Assembly (NCBI GenBank): GCA_002839805.1
Contig: PGYT01000005.1
Location: 1-64,000, forward strand
Direction: 5' to 3'
DNA length: 64,000 bases
Origin: Ignavibacteriae bacterium HGW-Ignavibacteriae-2
GTDB lineage: Bacteria > Bacteroidota > Ignavibacteria > Ignavibacteriales > Melioribacteraceae
Within the stretch, counting starts at the first letter, position 1; each line of letters opens with the position of its first letter. Shown here piece after piece: positions 56,145 through 64,000 of this stretch. The position numbers were made by a program, and so were the translations under genes. The notes under the pieces were generated by a model, which searched no databases, was not told the DNA's origin, and saw only the letters and a program-made list of their open reading frames with translations.

Positions 56145-56630
56145 ATGAAAACAAAAAACAAAAGACCTTCTTGGGATGAGTATTTTTTAAAAGTGGCAAT
56201 GCTCGTTTCCGAAAGAGCAACATGCCCTAGAATGCATTGCGGGTGTGTCTTGGTTAAAGATAAACAAATTTTATCTACAGGATATAACGGTTCAATTCCT
56301 GGGGACGCTCATTGTGAGGATGATGGATGCATGATAGTAGATAATCATTGTGTTAGAACTATTCATGCCGAAATGAACGCAATACTGCAATGTTCATCCC
56401 ACGGTGTAAATACTTATGGCGCAAAAGCTTATGTTACAAATATGCCATGTACAAATTGTGCAAAAGCTTTAATTGCGGCAGGTATTAAAGAAATAATAAT
56501 TTTTTCTGATTATCATGATACTTTAGCGGAAGATTTTTTTAGGAAAGCGAAGGTCAAATTAAAACGTATGCAAATCCCGGATAATAATATTCACTATGAC
56601 CTGAAAAATTATTCTTCTGCAAAAAAATAA
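56145..56630 (+). CDS. dCMP/cytidine deaminase family protein (ComEB-like)
   Basis: A 161-residue zinc-dependent deaminase. Catalytic motif RTIHAEMNAIL (His and Glu, about 76-80) and MPCTNCAKALI (two zinc cysteines, about 105-108) with the usual insertion containing extra Cys/His (CEDDGCMIVDNHCV), as in deoxycytidylate deaminases. It probably converts dCMP to dUMP for dTMP synthesis. It stands alone after a 503-base gap and 85 bases before ppk; a shared message is possible. Confidence 0.9.
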   Translation: MKTKNKRPSWDEYFLKVAMLVSERATCPRMHCGCVLVKDKQILSTGYNGSIPGDAHCEDDGCMIVDNHCVRTIHAEMNAILQCSSHGVNTYGAKAYVTNMPCTNCAKALIAAGIKEIIIFSDYHDTLAEDFFRKAKVKLKRMQIPDNNIHYDLKNYSSAKK

Positions 56631-56715
56631 GTCAATTCCGCTGTAGCAATAATTAAATAACGAAATGATTTATTTTTTATTACATTTAATGGTTTAAAAT
56701 TGTCTGTGCGTTAAA

Positions 56716-58845
56716 ATGAATCTAAATAAAGAAAATTTAAAAAAATATTTAGTCCCCGAAAATTTTTTCAACAGGGATTTAAGCTGGCTCGAGTTTAATA
56801 AACGAGTATTAGACGAAGGATTAAATCCGAATTTACCTCTTTTGGATAGGGTAAAATTCATATCCATTTTTTTCTCAAATCTCGACGAATTTTACATGAT
56901 TCGTGTTTCCGGATTAAAAGAGCAGATTAGGGCACGGGTTAACGAGCCTTCTATTGACGGTTTGACTCCTATAGAGGAATTAAATCGAATTAGAGAAGAG
57001 ATTAGACCAACGCTTGATTGCGTTTATGATTATTGGCACAATAAAATTATTTCAGAGCTTAAAGAAGACCATATTTATATAAGTAGTTATAATGAATTGC
57101 CAAAACCAGCAAAAGAAGCTTTAAAAGATTATTTTTCAAAAGAAATTTACCCTGTACTTACACCCCTTGCCTTCGATCCGGGAAGACCATTTCCTTATAT
57201 TTCCAATTTGAGCCTCAGTTTTGCAATTCTTATAAAAAAGCCAAACGGTGAGAAACATTTTGCAAGAGTTAAAATTCCGAGCATTTTACCCCGTTTACTA
57301 AGAATAGACGAGATTATACCGCCGATAAAAAAGAATGGTATTGCTAATGCATATAGATATATATGGTTAGAAGACATTATAAAAAATAATTTACCAATTC
57401 TTTTCACCGGAGTAGAGGTTTTAGAAGCCCATGCATTCAGAATTACTAGAAACACAGACCTCGAAATTCAGGAAGACGAAGCAGACGATCTTTTAGAACT
57501 TATTGAAGAAAACATTAAACAAAGAAAATTTGGTTCGGTTGTTAGGCTCGAAGTTGAAAAGGATATGCCCGAGTTTATGATTGATACGCTTAATGAAAAT
57601 CTTGAAATCAATAGGGATGCGATTCATATAATAAACGGACCTTTAGGTTTAAGTGCCGCAATGGAGTTATATAACATTCCATTTTATCATTTAAAAGAAA
57701 AACTTTATCATCCCGTTACTCCGCATGTATTTGAGGAAGAGGAAAATATATTTTCTCTGATTCGTCAGAAGGACATATTACTTCATCATCCATACGATTC
57801 CTTCTCCCCTGTAATAGATTTTATAAAAACTGCTTCGCAAGATCCCGATGTGCTTGCTATTAAACAGACATTGTACAGAGTGGGTCCCAATTCTCCAATT
57901 GTTCGATCGCTGATTGAAGCAGCCGACAGAAAAAAACAGGTCGCTGTTCTAGTTGAACTAAAAGCCCGATTCGACGAGGAGAATAATATATATTGGGCTA
58001 AAGAATTGGAAAAATCGGGAGTCCATGTAGTATATGGCCTTGTAGGTCTTAAAACACATTCTAAAATGACATTAGTCGTACGGCGCGAATTAGACGGCGT
58101 AAAAAGATATGTTCATCTGGCAACTGGAAATTATAACGCTTCAACCGCTAAATTATATACTGATCTCGGTATTTTCACCGCCGATCCTGACCTGTGCGCC
58201 GATGTATCAGAAGTATTTAATTACCTTACTGGTTATTCTGAACAAAAAAAATTCAGAAAAATATTTTTGTCGCCAATAAACATGCGTTCAAAATTCTTAA
58301 AACTCATTCATAGAGAAATTACTAATTCAAGGTTAGGGGGAAAAGGACATTTAATTTTTAAAATGAATTCTCTTGTTGATCCTACTATCATATCCGCTTT
58401 ATATGAAGCTTCAAAATGGGGGGTGAGAATTGATCTTATAGTTAGAGGAATTTGCTGCCTCGTTCCGCAGGTACCCAACCTTAGCGAGAATATTTTTGTA
58501 AGAAGTATAGTAGGCCGTTTTTTAGAGCATAGCAGGGTTTATTACTTCTTTAACAATGGCGCAGAGGATATGTATTTAAGTAGCGCCGATATAATGCAGA
58601 GAAATTTGGACAGGAGAGTTGAACAAACATTCCCCATCGAGAATAAACAAATTAAAGAACAGATTAAGCATACTCTGTTGGATATGTCTCTTAACGACAA
58701 TGTAAAATCGAGCATTTTATTGCCGACCGGTAAATACGTACGCAACAGAAAAGTGTACAATCAAGACGTAGTTAATTTACAGGAATGGCTGATGAATTTT
58801 ACAAGTAATCATCAGCCCAAAACAAAGAAAAAAATAAAAAATTAG
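56716..58845 (+). CDS. ppk: Polyphosphate kinase 1
   Basis: Reversibly makes long-chain polyphosphate from ATP. 709 residues with the PPK1 layout: N-terminal domain (FFNRDLSWLEFNKRVLDEG), middle domain with IKQTLYRV, and two phospholipase-D-like C domains. Phosphorylated histidine motif GLKTHSKMTLVVRRE is present, and FLEHSRVYYFFNNG holds the second histidine. HLATGNYN is intact. It is convergent with the iron-uptake genes and has a weak hairpin just after its stop. Confidence 0.95.
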   Translation: MNLNKENLKKYLVPENFFNRDLSWLEFNKRVLDEGLNPNLPLLDRVKFISIFFSNLDEFYMIRVSGLKEQIRARVNEPSIDGLTPIEELNRIREEIRPTLDCVYDYWHNKIISELKEDHIYISSYNELPKPAKEALKDYFSKEIYPVLTPLAFDPGRPFPYISNLSLSFAILIKKPNGEKHFARVKIPSILPRLLRIDEIIPPIKKNGIANAYRYIWLEDIIKNNLPILFTGVEVLEAHAFRITRNTDLEIQEDEADDLLELIEENIKQRKFGSVVRLEVEKDMPEFMIDTLNENLEINRDAIHIINGPLGLSAAMELYNIPFYHLKEKLYHPVTPHVFEEEENIFSLIRQKDILLHHPYDSFSPVIDFIKTASQDPDVLAIKQTLYRVGPNSPIVRSLIEAADRKKQVAVLVELKARFDEENNIYWAKELEKSGVHVVYGLVGLKTHSKMTLVVRRELDGVKRYVHLATGNYNASTAKLYTDLGIFTADPDLCADVSEVFNYLTGYSEQKKFRKIFLSPINMRSKFLKLIHREITNSRLGGKGHLIFKMNSLVDPTIISALYEASKWGVRIDLIVRGICCLVPQVPNLSENIFVRSIVGRFLEHSRVYYFFNNGAEDMYLSSADIMQRNLDRRVEQTFPIENKQIKEQIKHTLLDMSLNDNVKSSILLPTGKYVRNRKVYNQDVVNLQEWLMNFTSNHQPKTKKKIKN

Positions 58846-58874
58846 TTTTTGGAAATTTTCCGAAACTGTTTTTA
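58844..58874. terminator. Possible terminator between convergent ppk and feoB permease genes
   Basis: AGTTTTTGGAAA and TTTTCCGAAACT (58844-58867) can form an imperfect stem followed by GTTTTTA. It overlaps the ppk stop codon and the end of the convergent gene. Weak, AT-rich pairing. Confidence 0.4.
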
Positions 58875-60287
58875 TGAGATAATATGCCAAATTTGAGCTA
58901 CAAAAAAGCAAACTACTATCCCCATAATTAATGGCATAACTGTAGAGAAAACTGTCCATTTTATACTTCGTGTCTCTTTGTATATCGTATAAATTGTTGT
59001 AGAACAAGGATTATGCAACAAACTGAATAACATCAAACAAATACCGGTTAATGCAGTCCATCCGCCAGCGTGCAATATGATAGCAGTATCCTGAATAGAA
59101 CTCAATTCGAATATTACACCCGATCCTTCACCAACTCCGGTCAACCCAGCAGATAAAACTGTGAGCATCAACACAGTTGGAATTACAATTTCATTCGCTG
59201 GAATAGCTATGATGTATGCTAACAATATTACTCCGTTTAATCCAATCAACAATCCAAATGGGTTTGACCATTCTATAAAAATTTGAGCTAAACTTGAACC
59301 CTCTATTGTTATATTAGCAACAAGCCAGATAACAATTCCGGCAGGAACAGCAAATACAATGGCTCGCCATAAAACAAAAATAGTTCTGTCTATTAAAGAA
59401 GTATAAAGTGTCTGCATAATTCTAGGTGGCCTGTAAGGGGGCAATTCCAAACTATAGGCAGAAGCCTCCCCCTTTAGTGCCGTTTTAGATAAAGAATAAG
59501 ATACTACCAAACTGAGAATTATACCGAGCAGAGCAACTGAAACAACTGCTGCCGCAGATGCTAATCCGGCTAAATAAGGCGGTGCCAGAGAACCTATAAA
59601 TATCGAAGCAATCAATATCTGAGTTGGCCATCTGCCGTTACAAAGTGAAAAATTATTTGTAATAATCGCAAGCAGTCTCTCACGTGGACTGTCAATTACT
59701 CTGGCAGCAACAACTCCTGCAGCGTTGCAACCGAACCCCATCGCCATAGTTAAAGCCTGTTTTCCGTGTGCGCCCGCTTTACGAAATAGGGAGTCCATAT
59801 TAAACGAAACGCGTGGTAAATATCCGAAATCTTCGAGTAAAGTGTACATCGGGAAAAATATAGCCATTGGAGGAAGCATTACCGCAATTACCCAAGCCAT
59901 AGAAAGATAGGCTCCATCAAGTAAAACTCCATCAATAAAAAATGGAAGACCGATGCTATATGATAATGATTTAAGCCAGGGATGAACTGTGTCCAATAAA
60001 ATTGAGGCTATAAATGCGGAAGGGACATTTGCTCCGACAATTGTAATCCAGAATACAAACGCTAACAAAATAAACATTATCGGGAATCCGTAAAGTTTAC
60101 TCGTAAGAATTTTATCTAACTTTATGTCGAAAGCGTAAGATTCTTTATCTCCGAATGATTTCACTGTTTTCTTACTTATTTCAGCTGCATCTTTATAAAT
60201 TGATTCTAAAAGAGAATCGTGTAAAGTTTCGCCTAATTCCCAACGCAGTTCATTTGCTCTATTGATTAAAATTTCATTTTCTTTCAT
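58872..60287 (-). CDS. feoB: FeoB permease part (ferrous iron transport, membrane domains only)
   Basis: A 471-residue inner-membrane protein equal to the C-terminal two thirds of FeoB. It begins in the helical segment that normally follows the GTPase (about 1-60), then has about ten helices. It shows the Gate/nucleoside-recognition segments MGFGCNAAGVVAARVIDSPRERLLAIITNNFSLCNGRWP, where the conserved cysteines that line the iron path are kept, and the matching C-terminal VLHNPCSTTIYTIYKETRS-like stretch. The GTPase is encoded by the separate upstream gene (60319-61119), 31 bases apart. An in-frame TAA two codons before the ATG rules out a simple continuous frame. AAAGGG lies before the start. 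Confidence 0.9.
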   Translation of the reverse strand: MKENEILINRANELRWELGETLHDSLLESIYKDAAEISKKTVKSFGDKESYAFDIKLDKILTSKLYGFPIMFILLAFVFWITIVGANVPSAFIASILLDTVHPWLKSLSYSIGLPFFIDGVLLDGAYLSMAWVIAVMLPPMAIFFPMYTLLEDFGYLPRVSFNMDSLFRKAGAHGKQALTMAMGFGCNAAGVVAARVIDSPRERLLAIITNNFSLCNGRWPTQILIASIFIGSLAPPYLAGLASAAAVVSVALLGIILSLVVSYSLSKTALKGEASAYSLELPPYRPPRIMQTLYTSLIDRTIFVLWRAIVFAVPAGIVIWLVANITIEGSSLAQIFIEWSNPFGLLIGLNGVILLAYIIAIPANEIVIPTVLMLTVLSAGLTGVGEGSGVIFELSSIQDTAIILHAGGWTALTGICLMLFSLLHNPCSTTIYTIYKETRSIKWTVFSTVMPLIMGIVVCFFVAQIWHIIS

Positions 60288-60318
60288 ATTTTATGCCCTT
60301 TATCCAAACATTTCAATT

Positions 60319-61119
60319 TTATTGTAAAGATCTTTCCATTACATTGGAGGTAATTTCCAGATTCCCGATTTCGCCCGAGTTTACAGCGTCAATCATACTC
60401 TGGTCCCCTTCCAGCAGCCGCATAGCGACCCAACGTTTGTTCGGTAATTTGGGGAATTGTTCCTGGAGCTTAATTGTAAGGTCGTTAATAGCAAAATCCA
60501 CTTTGGAAGAAATTGATTTTATCCTTCTTGGTGCACAAACAAAACTTCCGTTAGCAACTTCATCTATATATCTCAGCACTTCATCCATTCCCTTTTTCTG
60601 GCGTGCTTCTGTAGGAATTACAGGTATACCAAGTTCTTTTGACAATGCGCGAACGTCAATTTCCATTTTATTTCTTTTTAACTCATCCATAAGGTTCAGA
60701 ACCAAAACGGCTCTGTCTGTAATTTCCAATATTTGAAGCACCAGATTGAGGTTTCTTTCAAGCCTTGTAGAATCTACAACTATCACAGTAACGTCCGGTT
60801 TCCCGAACAAAATAAAGTTTCGCGCGATATCCTCATCAGTACTGGTTGATAAAAGGGAATAAGTCCCGGGTAAATCAACAATTTTGAAATTTTTATTTGC
60901 GTAGCTAAATCCCCCTTCGGCCCGTGCAACAGTTTTACCAGGCCAGTTACCTGTGTGTTGTCTTAATCCTGTAAGGTTATTAAAAATTGTACTTTTACCA
61001 GTATTAGGATTACCCGCCAAAGCAACCACATAATCAAACTTATCCATATTTATGCCCAGTTTTACAAGATTATTGATGTTATGCACCGGGCAGTTTTCAC
61101 AATTGTTTAATTCATTCAT
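60319..61119 (-). CDS. feoB: FeoB GTPase part (separate gene)
   Basis: A 266-residue FeoB-type G protein. G1 GNPNTGKST (about 34-42), G2 region with TGNWPGKT, G3 VDLPGTYSL (about 78), G4 NLMDE and G5 PTEARQ. A helical domain follows to the end ([17 protein letters not shown]) and the frame stops there. It starts with a cysteine-containing extension (NCENCPVHN) that is unusual in position. A start at residue 25 (MDKFDY, 61047) would drop it, but the 61119 ATG lies three bases after the upstream stop. It powers or gates the permease encoded 31 bases downstream. Confidence 0.9.
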   Translation of the reverse strand: MNELNNCENCPVHNINNLVKLGINMDKFDYVVALAGNPNTGKSTIFNNLTGLRQHTGNWPGKTVARAEGGFSYANKNFKIVDLPGTYSLLSTSTDEDIARNFILFGKPDVTVIVVDSTRLERNLNLVLQILEITDRAVLVLNLMDELKRNKMEIDVRALSKELGIPVIPTEARQKKGMDEVLRYIDEVANGSFVCAPRRIKSISSKVDFAINDLTIKLQEQFPKLPNKRWVAMRLLEGDQSMIDAVNSGEIGNLEITSNVMERSLQ

Positions 61120-61122
61120 AAT

Positions 61123-62148
61123 TTACTCACTTATAATATCTTTAATAAAAACCTGACTAGCGTGTTTTTTACGTATAGCTATAGTAGCTCCTCTAATTCT
61201 GTATCCTGTAGGATCGCCGCCAAGGCTTTGTATTTCGGCTTTTACTTCGGAACCAGGAACAACTCCAAGATCCAATAAACGCCTTCTTTGTTGGCCCCTT
61301 ACTGCTTTGGCAATGCCAACAATTGTCCCCTTTTGTCCAACAGAAAGATCAGACAATTTTTTAAAAGACTTCACTACGTTTTTACTATCCGGAATAAGAT
61401 TAACCGAAATATTATTCGCAATAATTGGTGCAAGAATCGCAATCTCTCCATTTGCCTCAAACTTAATTCTGTTGGATGATTTTTCTATCATTCTAATTTG
61501 TTGCCCTACATACAATCCTTCAGCAACAAGCTGAGCATAAACGGTGCTGGGCTCATCTTCCAAATGTAAAATTTTTGCAAATTCCCCTTCGTTTAACTGT
61601 GTAATTGGAATCCCGATTTTTTGAGGAAGTTCGCCTTTAGTTGAAGGAATAGGATCTCCATGTGGATCCATTATAGGATTACCTATTTGAGCCGCTAGTT
61701 CATTAGCAGCTTCAATTGACATCATATGTTCCATTTCTTCGGCTTGCGAATGCCATTCGGTTTCATTTACGCTGGTCTCGTCAGCGAGGTATCTTTCCCA
61801 TAATCGGTGAACACGAATAACCCTAAGTGCGTATGACCGGCCTTCACTGGTTAAAATAAATCTATCTCCAGTGTTTGTAATAAGCCCCATATCCTGAAGT
61901 GTATCAATAACTTTAGCCGCATCATCTTTAGGCAGAGTTAAACTTCCCGAAATACTGGCAAGAGAGCAGTCGGCATTGTTATATTCGCAGTCGTAAAAGT
62001 GCTTTAATGCGTCTTCAATTTTAACGCGTTTATTATTCAGCAGAGCCCTTTTCCATTTTGCGATAAGACCTTTTTCAGGAAAAAAAAGGTAGCCCGAAAA
62101 CAAGAGAATTGATGTCCCTACTATTAATGTATAAAGATTACTGTCCAC
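61123..62148 (-). CDS. Membrane-anchored DtxR-like protein fused to FeoA
   Basis: A 341-residue fusion. An N-terminal membrane helix (about 5-22) is followed by a basic stretch (KWKRALLNNKR), a DtxR/MntR winged helix (about 40-105), and the metal/dimerisation domain (about 108-175; VHRLWERYL, WHSQAEEMEHMMS, DPHGDPIP). An SH3/FeoA-like segment follows (about 180-235), and then a typical FeoA domain (about 263-340; LSVGQKGTIVGI, RRRLLDLGVVPGSEV, GATIAIRKKHA). Probable metal ligands of the DtxR type are His, Glu, His, Glu, His, with Glu at the position of DtxR Cys102, as in MntR. Its start overlaps the preceding regulator gene by 11 bases. The role could be repressor, or FeoA/FeoC-like partner of FeoB at the membrane. 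Confidence 0.8.
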   Translation of the reverse strand: MDSNLYTLIVGTSILLFSGYLFFPEKGLIAKWKRALLNNKRVKIEDALKHFYDCEYNNADCSLASISGSLTLPKDDAAKVIDTLQDMGLITNTGDRFILTSEGRSYALRVIRVHRLWERYLADETSVNETEWHSQAEEMEHMMSIEAANELAAQIGNPIMDPHGDPIPSTKGELPQKIGIPITQLNEGEFAKILHLEDEPSTVYAQLVAEGLYVGQQIRMIEKSSNRIKFEANGEIAILAPIIANNISVNLIPDSKNVVKSFKKLSDLSVGQKGTIVGIAKAVRGQQRRRLLDLGVVPGSEVKAEIQSLGGDPTGYRIRGATIAIRKKHASQVFIKDIISE

Positions 62149-62824
62149 TTAAATCCTCATTTGTTTTTTTAATCACAAAAAGTTTATTGGCAAGTGTTGC
62201 ACTAAAAGAATGTTTTTTATTATTGAATAAAATAAAAATTGAGTTATCAAATTCGAGTCTGTTCATAAGCTCAATTTTAGTGTTTAACTCGATGCCAAGT
62301 GAAGTAAAGTATTCCATAACTTCCTCATTTTGATGATCAACCCTAGCTACATAATAAGATGACCCCACTTTGGCCTCAGCTAGGGAAATCAATTCTGGAC
62401 ACACAGGCATTTTGCCGTTTTTATTGGGAATTGGATCACCATGAGGATCGAATTCCGGATATCCCAAATGACTATCAATTTTATCGATTAACAGATCAGA
62501 AGTTTGATGTTCCAGAATTTCAGCCTCCCGATGCACTTGACTCCATGAAAAATCCAGAGTTTTTATTAAAAATGTTTCCCACAAGCGGTGTCTGCGCAAC
62601 ATATTCAGTGCTAATTTTTCACCTTTGGCCGTCAGCTTTAGTCCTTTGTATTTTTCATAATGAACAAAACCCTGGCTGTGCAGTTTTTTTGCCATTTCAC
62701 TAGTAGCCGCATTTGTAACTTCCAATTTTTCGGCAAGATGCGCGGTACTTACCCTAAGGTTATTGCTACCGCTCATTTTGTAAATTTCTTTTAAATAATC
62801 TTCTTTTGAAAATGATACTAACAT
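62138..62824 (-). CDS. DtxR/MntR-family metal-dependent repressor
   Basis: A 228-residue soluble regulator. Winged helix at about 1-70 (SKEDYLKEIYKMSGSNN, NAATSEMAKKLHSQGFV), metal/dimerisation domain (about 75-145; MLRRHRLWETF, VHREAEILEH, DPHGDPIP) and a C-terminal SH3/FeoA-like domain (to about 225). The metal positions are conserved in the same form as in the following protein, with Glu in the place of DtxR Cys102. Frame is open to 62872; I chose the ATG at 62824 because upstream sequence looks like promoter/operator. First gene of the Feo operon. It most likely represses the operon when metal is bound. Confidence 0.88.
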   Translation of the reverse strand: MLVSFSKEDYLKEIYKMSGSNNLRVSTAHLAEKLEVTNAATSEMAKKLHSQGFVHYEKYKGLKLTAKGEKLALNMLRRHRLWETFLIKTLDFSWSQVHREAEILEHQTSDLLIDKIDSHLGYPEFDPHGDPIPNKNGKMPVCPELISLAEAKVGSSYYVARVDHQNEEVMEYFTSLGIELNTKIELMNRLEFDNSIFILFNNKKHSFSATLANKLFVIKKTNEDLSGQ

Positions 62825-62831
62825 GTTTCTA

Positions 62832-62860
62832 AACTTAAGCGAACTTAACTTAATTGTCAA
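62832..62860 (-). promoter_or_regulatory. Candidate iron-responsive operator/promoter of the Feo operon
   Basis: On the + strand AACTTAA occurs twice in direct repeat, at 62832-62838 and 62842-62848 (period 10), inside a longer A/T-symmetric stretch. TGTCAA at 62855-62860 reads TTGACA on the minus strand. The block lies 8 to 36 bases before the regulator ATG, where a DtxR-type operator would be expected. If the TTGACA is a real -35 box, the message would have almost no leader. Inference. Confidence 0.35.
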
Positions 62861-62971
62861 GCATACTTTCATACTTTTTGTACTAAATTAATTCACATGT
62901 TAAAATTCTGATATGTTTCTCTACACATTTTTTTGTAACTTTGTTGATTAAAATTTATAAAGGAAGATATA

Positions 62972-64000
62972 ATGCCCGATATTAGCAAAGAGAATGTTAT
63001 TTCCGCATTACAAAATGTGGAAGATCCTGATCTGAAGAGAGATCTTGTTAGTTTGGGAATGGTTAAAAATATTTCGATAGATGGACAAAATATAAGTGCA
63101 ACTGTAGAATTAACCACACCTGCTTGCCCTTTGAAAGACAAAATTAAAAATGATTGCATCAGTGAAATTAAAAAGAACATTCCAGATGCTGGGGAAATAA
63201 CTATTAATATGACAGCAAAAGTTATTAGTTCGAACAGTTCAAAAAAGAATTCGATTCTGCCGGGTGTGAAAAACACCATTGCAGTAGCCAGCGGTAAAGG
63301 CGGAGTTGGTAAAAGCACCGTGGCGGTAAATCTGGCAGTAGCTATGGCACAATCTGGAGCCAAAGTAGGGCTGATTGATGCTGATATATATGGGCCAAGT
63401 ATACCAATGATGCTTGGTATTAAAGAAAAACCACAAATTTTTCAGGACACCAATTCGCAGAAAATGTTACCTCTTGAGAACTATGGCGTAAAATTAATGT
63501 CCATAGGTTTTTTAATTGACGATGATTCTCCTGTTATTTGGCGCGGACCAATGGCAAGTGGCGCAATTAAACAATTTATGTCAGATGTTGAATGGGGTGA
63601 ACTTGATTATTTGTTTTTCGATATGCCGCCTGGTACCGGCGATATTCAACTTACACTTGTGCAAACAATTCCTCTCTCAGGCTCTATTCTTGTCACCACT
63701 CCGCAGCCTGTGTCATTAATTGATGCGCAAAAGGGGTTAAATATGTTTAGAAGAGTAAACGTCCCCGTGTATGGTATAATTGAAAATATGAGTTATTTTA
63801 TTGCGCCTGATACCGGCAACAGGTATGAAATTTTCGGGCATGGCGGTGGTGAAAAGTTGGCTGCTGAACTTAGCACAGAGTTTTTAGGTGGAATTCCTAT
63901 TGATCCCCGAATACGCGAAGGGGGCGATACCGGAAAACCGATAGTTTTTGACAGAAAAGATTCTAAAGAGTCTCAGATTATTTATGAAATTTGTGGTAAA
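62972..64000 (+). CDS. Mrp/NBP35-family iron-sulfur carrier ATPase (3' partial)
   Basis: Frame open to the end of the window, 343 codons visible. The N-terminal MIP18/DUF59 domain (about 1-85; VISALQNVEDPDLKRDLVSLGMV) is followed by the ATPase: deviant Walker A VASGKGGVGKST (about 105-116), IDADIYGPSIPMMLG, and DMPPGTGDIQLTL. It carries or assembles iron-sulfur clusters. AGGAAG precedes the ATG. It diverges from the Feo operon across 147 bases, so the two may share iron control. A possible TAnnTTTG box (62936-62943) lies upstream. The C-terminal end, normally with a CxxC, is mostly beyond the window. Confidence 0.93.
   Translation, partial: MPDISKENVISALQNVEDPDLKRDLVSLGMVKNISIDGQNISATVELTTPACPLKDKIKNDCISEIKKNIPDAGEITINMTAKVISSNSSKKNSILPGVKNTIAVASGKGGVGKSTVAVNLAVAMAQSGAKVGLIDADIYGPSIPMMLGIKEKPQIFQDTNSQKMLPLENYGVKLMSIGFLIDDDSPVIWRGPMASGAIKQFMSDVEWGELDYLFFDMPPGTGDIQLTLVQTIPLSGSILVTTPQPVSLIDAQKGLNMFRRVNVPVYGIIENMSYFIAPDTGNRYEIFGHGGGEKLAAELSTEFLGGIPIDPRIREGGDTGKPIVFDRKDSKESQIIYEICGK

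Noticed and set aside
58872-61119. feoB as a single gene broken by a frameshift
   Set aside because: The permease frame has its own TAA two codons before its ATG and the GTPase frame ends at a TAA 31 bases earlier, so no single-base change joins them; both parts are complete.

Overview
The window looks like chromosomal DNA from a free-living, Gram-negative, AT-rich member of the Bacteroidota/Chlorobiota group, most probably an Ignavibacteria-type (Melioribacter/Ignavibacterium-like) organism. Support comes from three secreted proteins ending in a type IX secretion (T9SS) sorting domain introduced by an N-(Y/F)-PNPFNP motif, a fourth with a variant tail, a PorV/PorQ-family protein, a TonB-dependent receptor with a carboxypeptidase-regulatory plug extension, and a TTGACA-N17-TAnnTTTG promoter before prs. 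I see no rRNA, tRNA, CRISPR array, insertion sequence or prophage. Gene density is high; the only gene-free stretch over 300 bases is 55642-56144.

Layout. 1-5927 (+): the end of a TamB-like gene, ribonuclease R, and a large secreted peptidase/beta-propeller/beta-barrel fusion. 5980-6282 (-): an FmdB zinc ribbon whose stop codon lies inside a bidirectional terminator. 6388-16273 (+): housekeeping genes comprising a lipoprotein, prs-rplY-pth-hppA, the rpsF-ssb-rpsR-rplI operon behind a structured leader, and secD-secF. 16351-19333 (-): homocysteine methyltransferase, a secreted transglutaminase-like protein and a YhhN membrane protein. 19547-24009 (+): an amidohydrolase and a T9SS-exported putative metalloprotease.

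24047-52349 is a 28-kb block entirely on the minus strand. Its first part is an envelope/peptidoglycan locus: APC permease, DUF1460 amidase, PBP4-type DD-peptidase, an amidase_3-like lipoprotein carrying a golvesin-like domain, and a PGRP-type amidase with a T9SS tail. A surface locus follows: PorV-like protein, 1166-residue secreted protein, TonB receptor and an FG-GAP protein. The last part is a regulatory locus: three SpoIIE/PP2C phosphatases with different sensor modules, an RsbW-like kinase, a STAS antagonist, and an ECF sigma factor followed by an unrecognised membrane-anchored protein. A second STAS gene lies divergently at 52573.

52573-58845 (+) carries the STAS protein, purA, an orphan sensor histidine kinase, a dCMP deaminase and polyphosphate kinase. 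58872-62824 (-) is an iron-uptake operon of unusual build: a DtxR-family repressor, then a second DtxR-like protein with an N-terminal membrane anchor and a C-terminal FeoA domain, then FeoB split into separate GTPase and permease genes. The window ends in an incomplete Mrp/NBP35 iron-sulfur carrier ATPase gene (62972 onward, +). The membrane-anchored DtxR-FeoA protein with split FeoB, and the partner-switching locus with three differently gated phosphatases, are the parts most worth following up.
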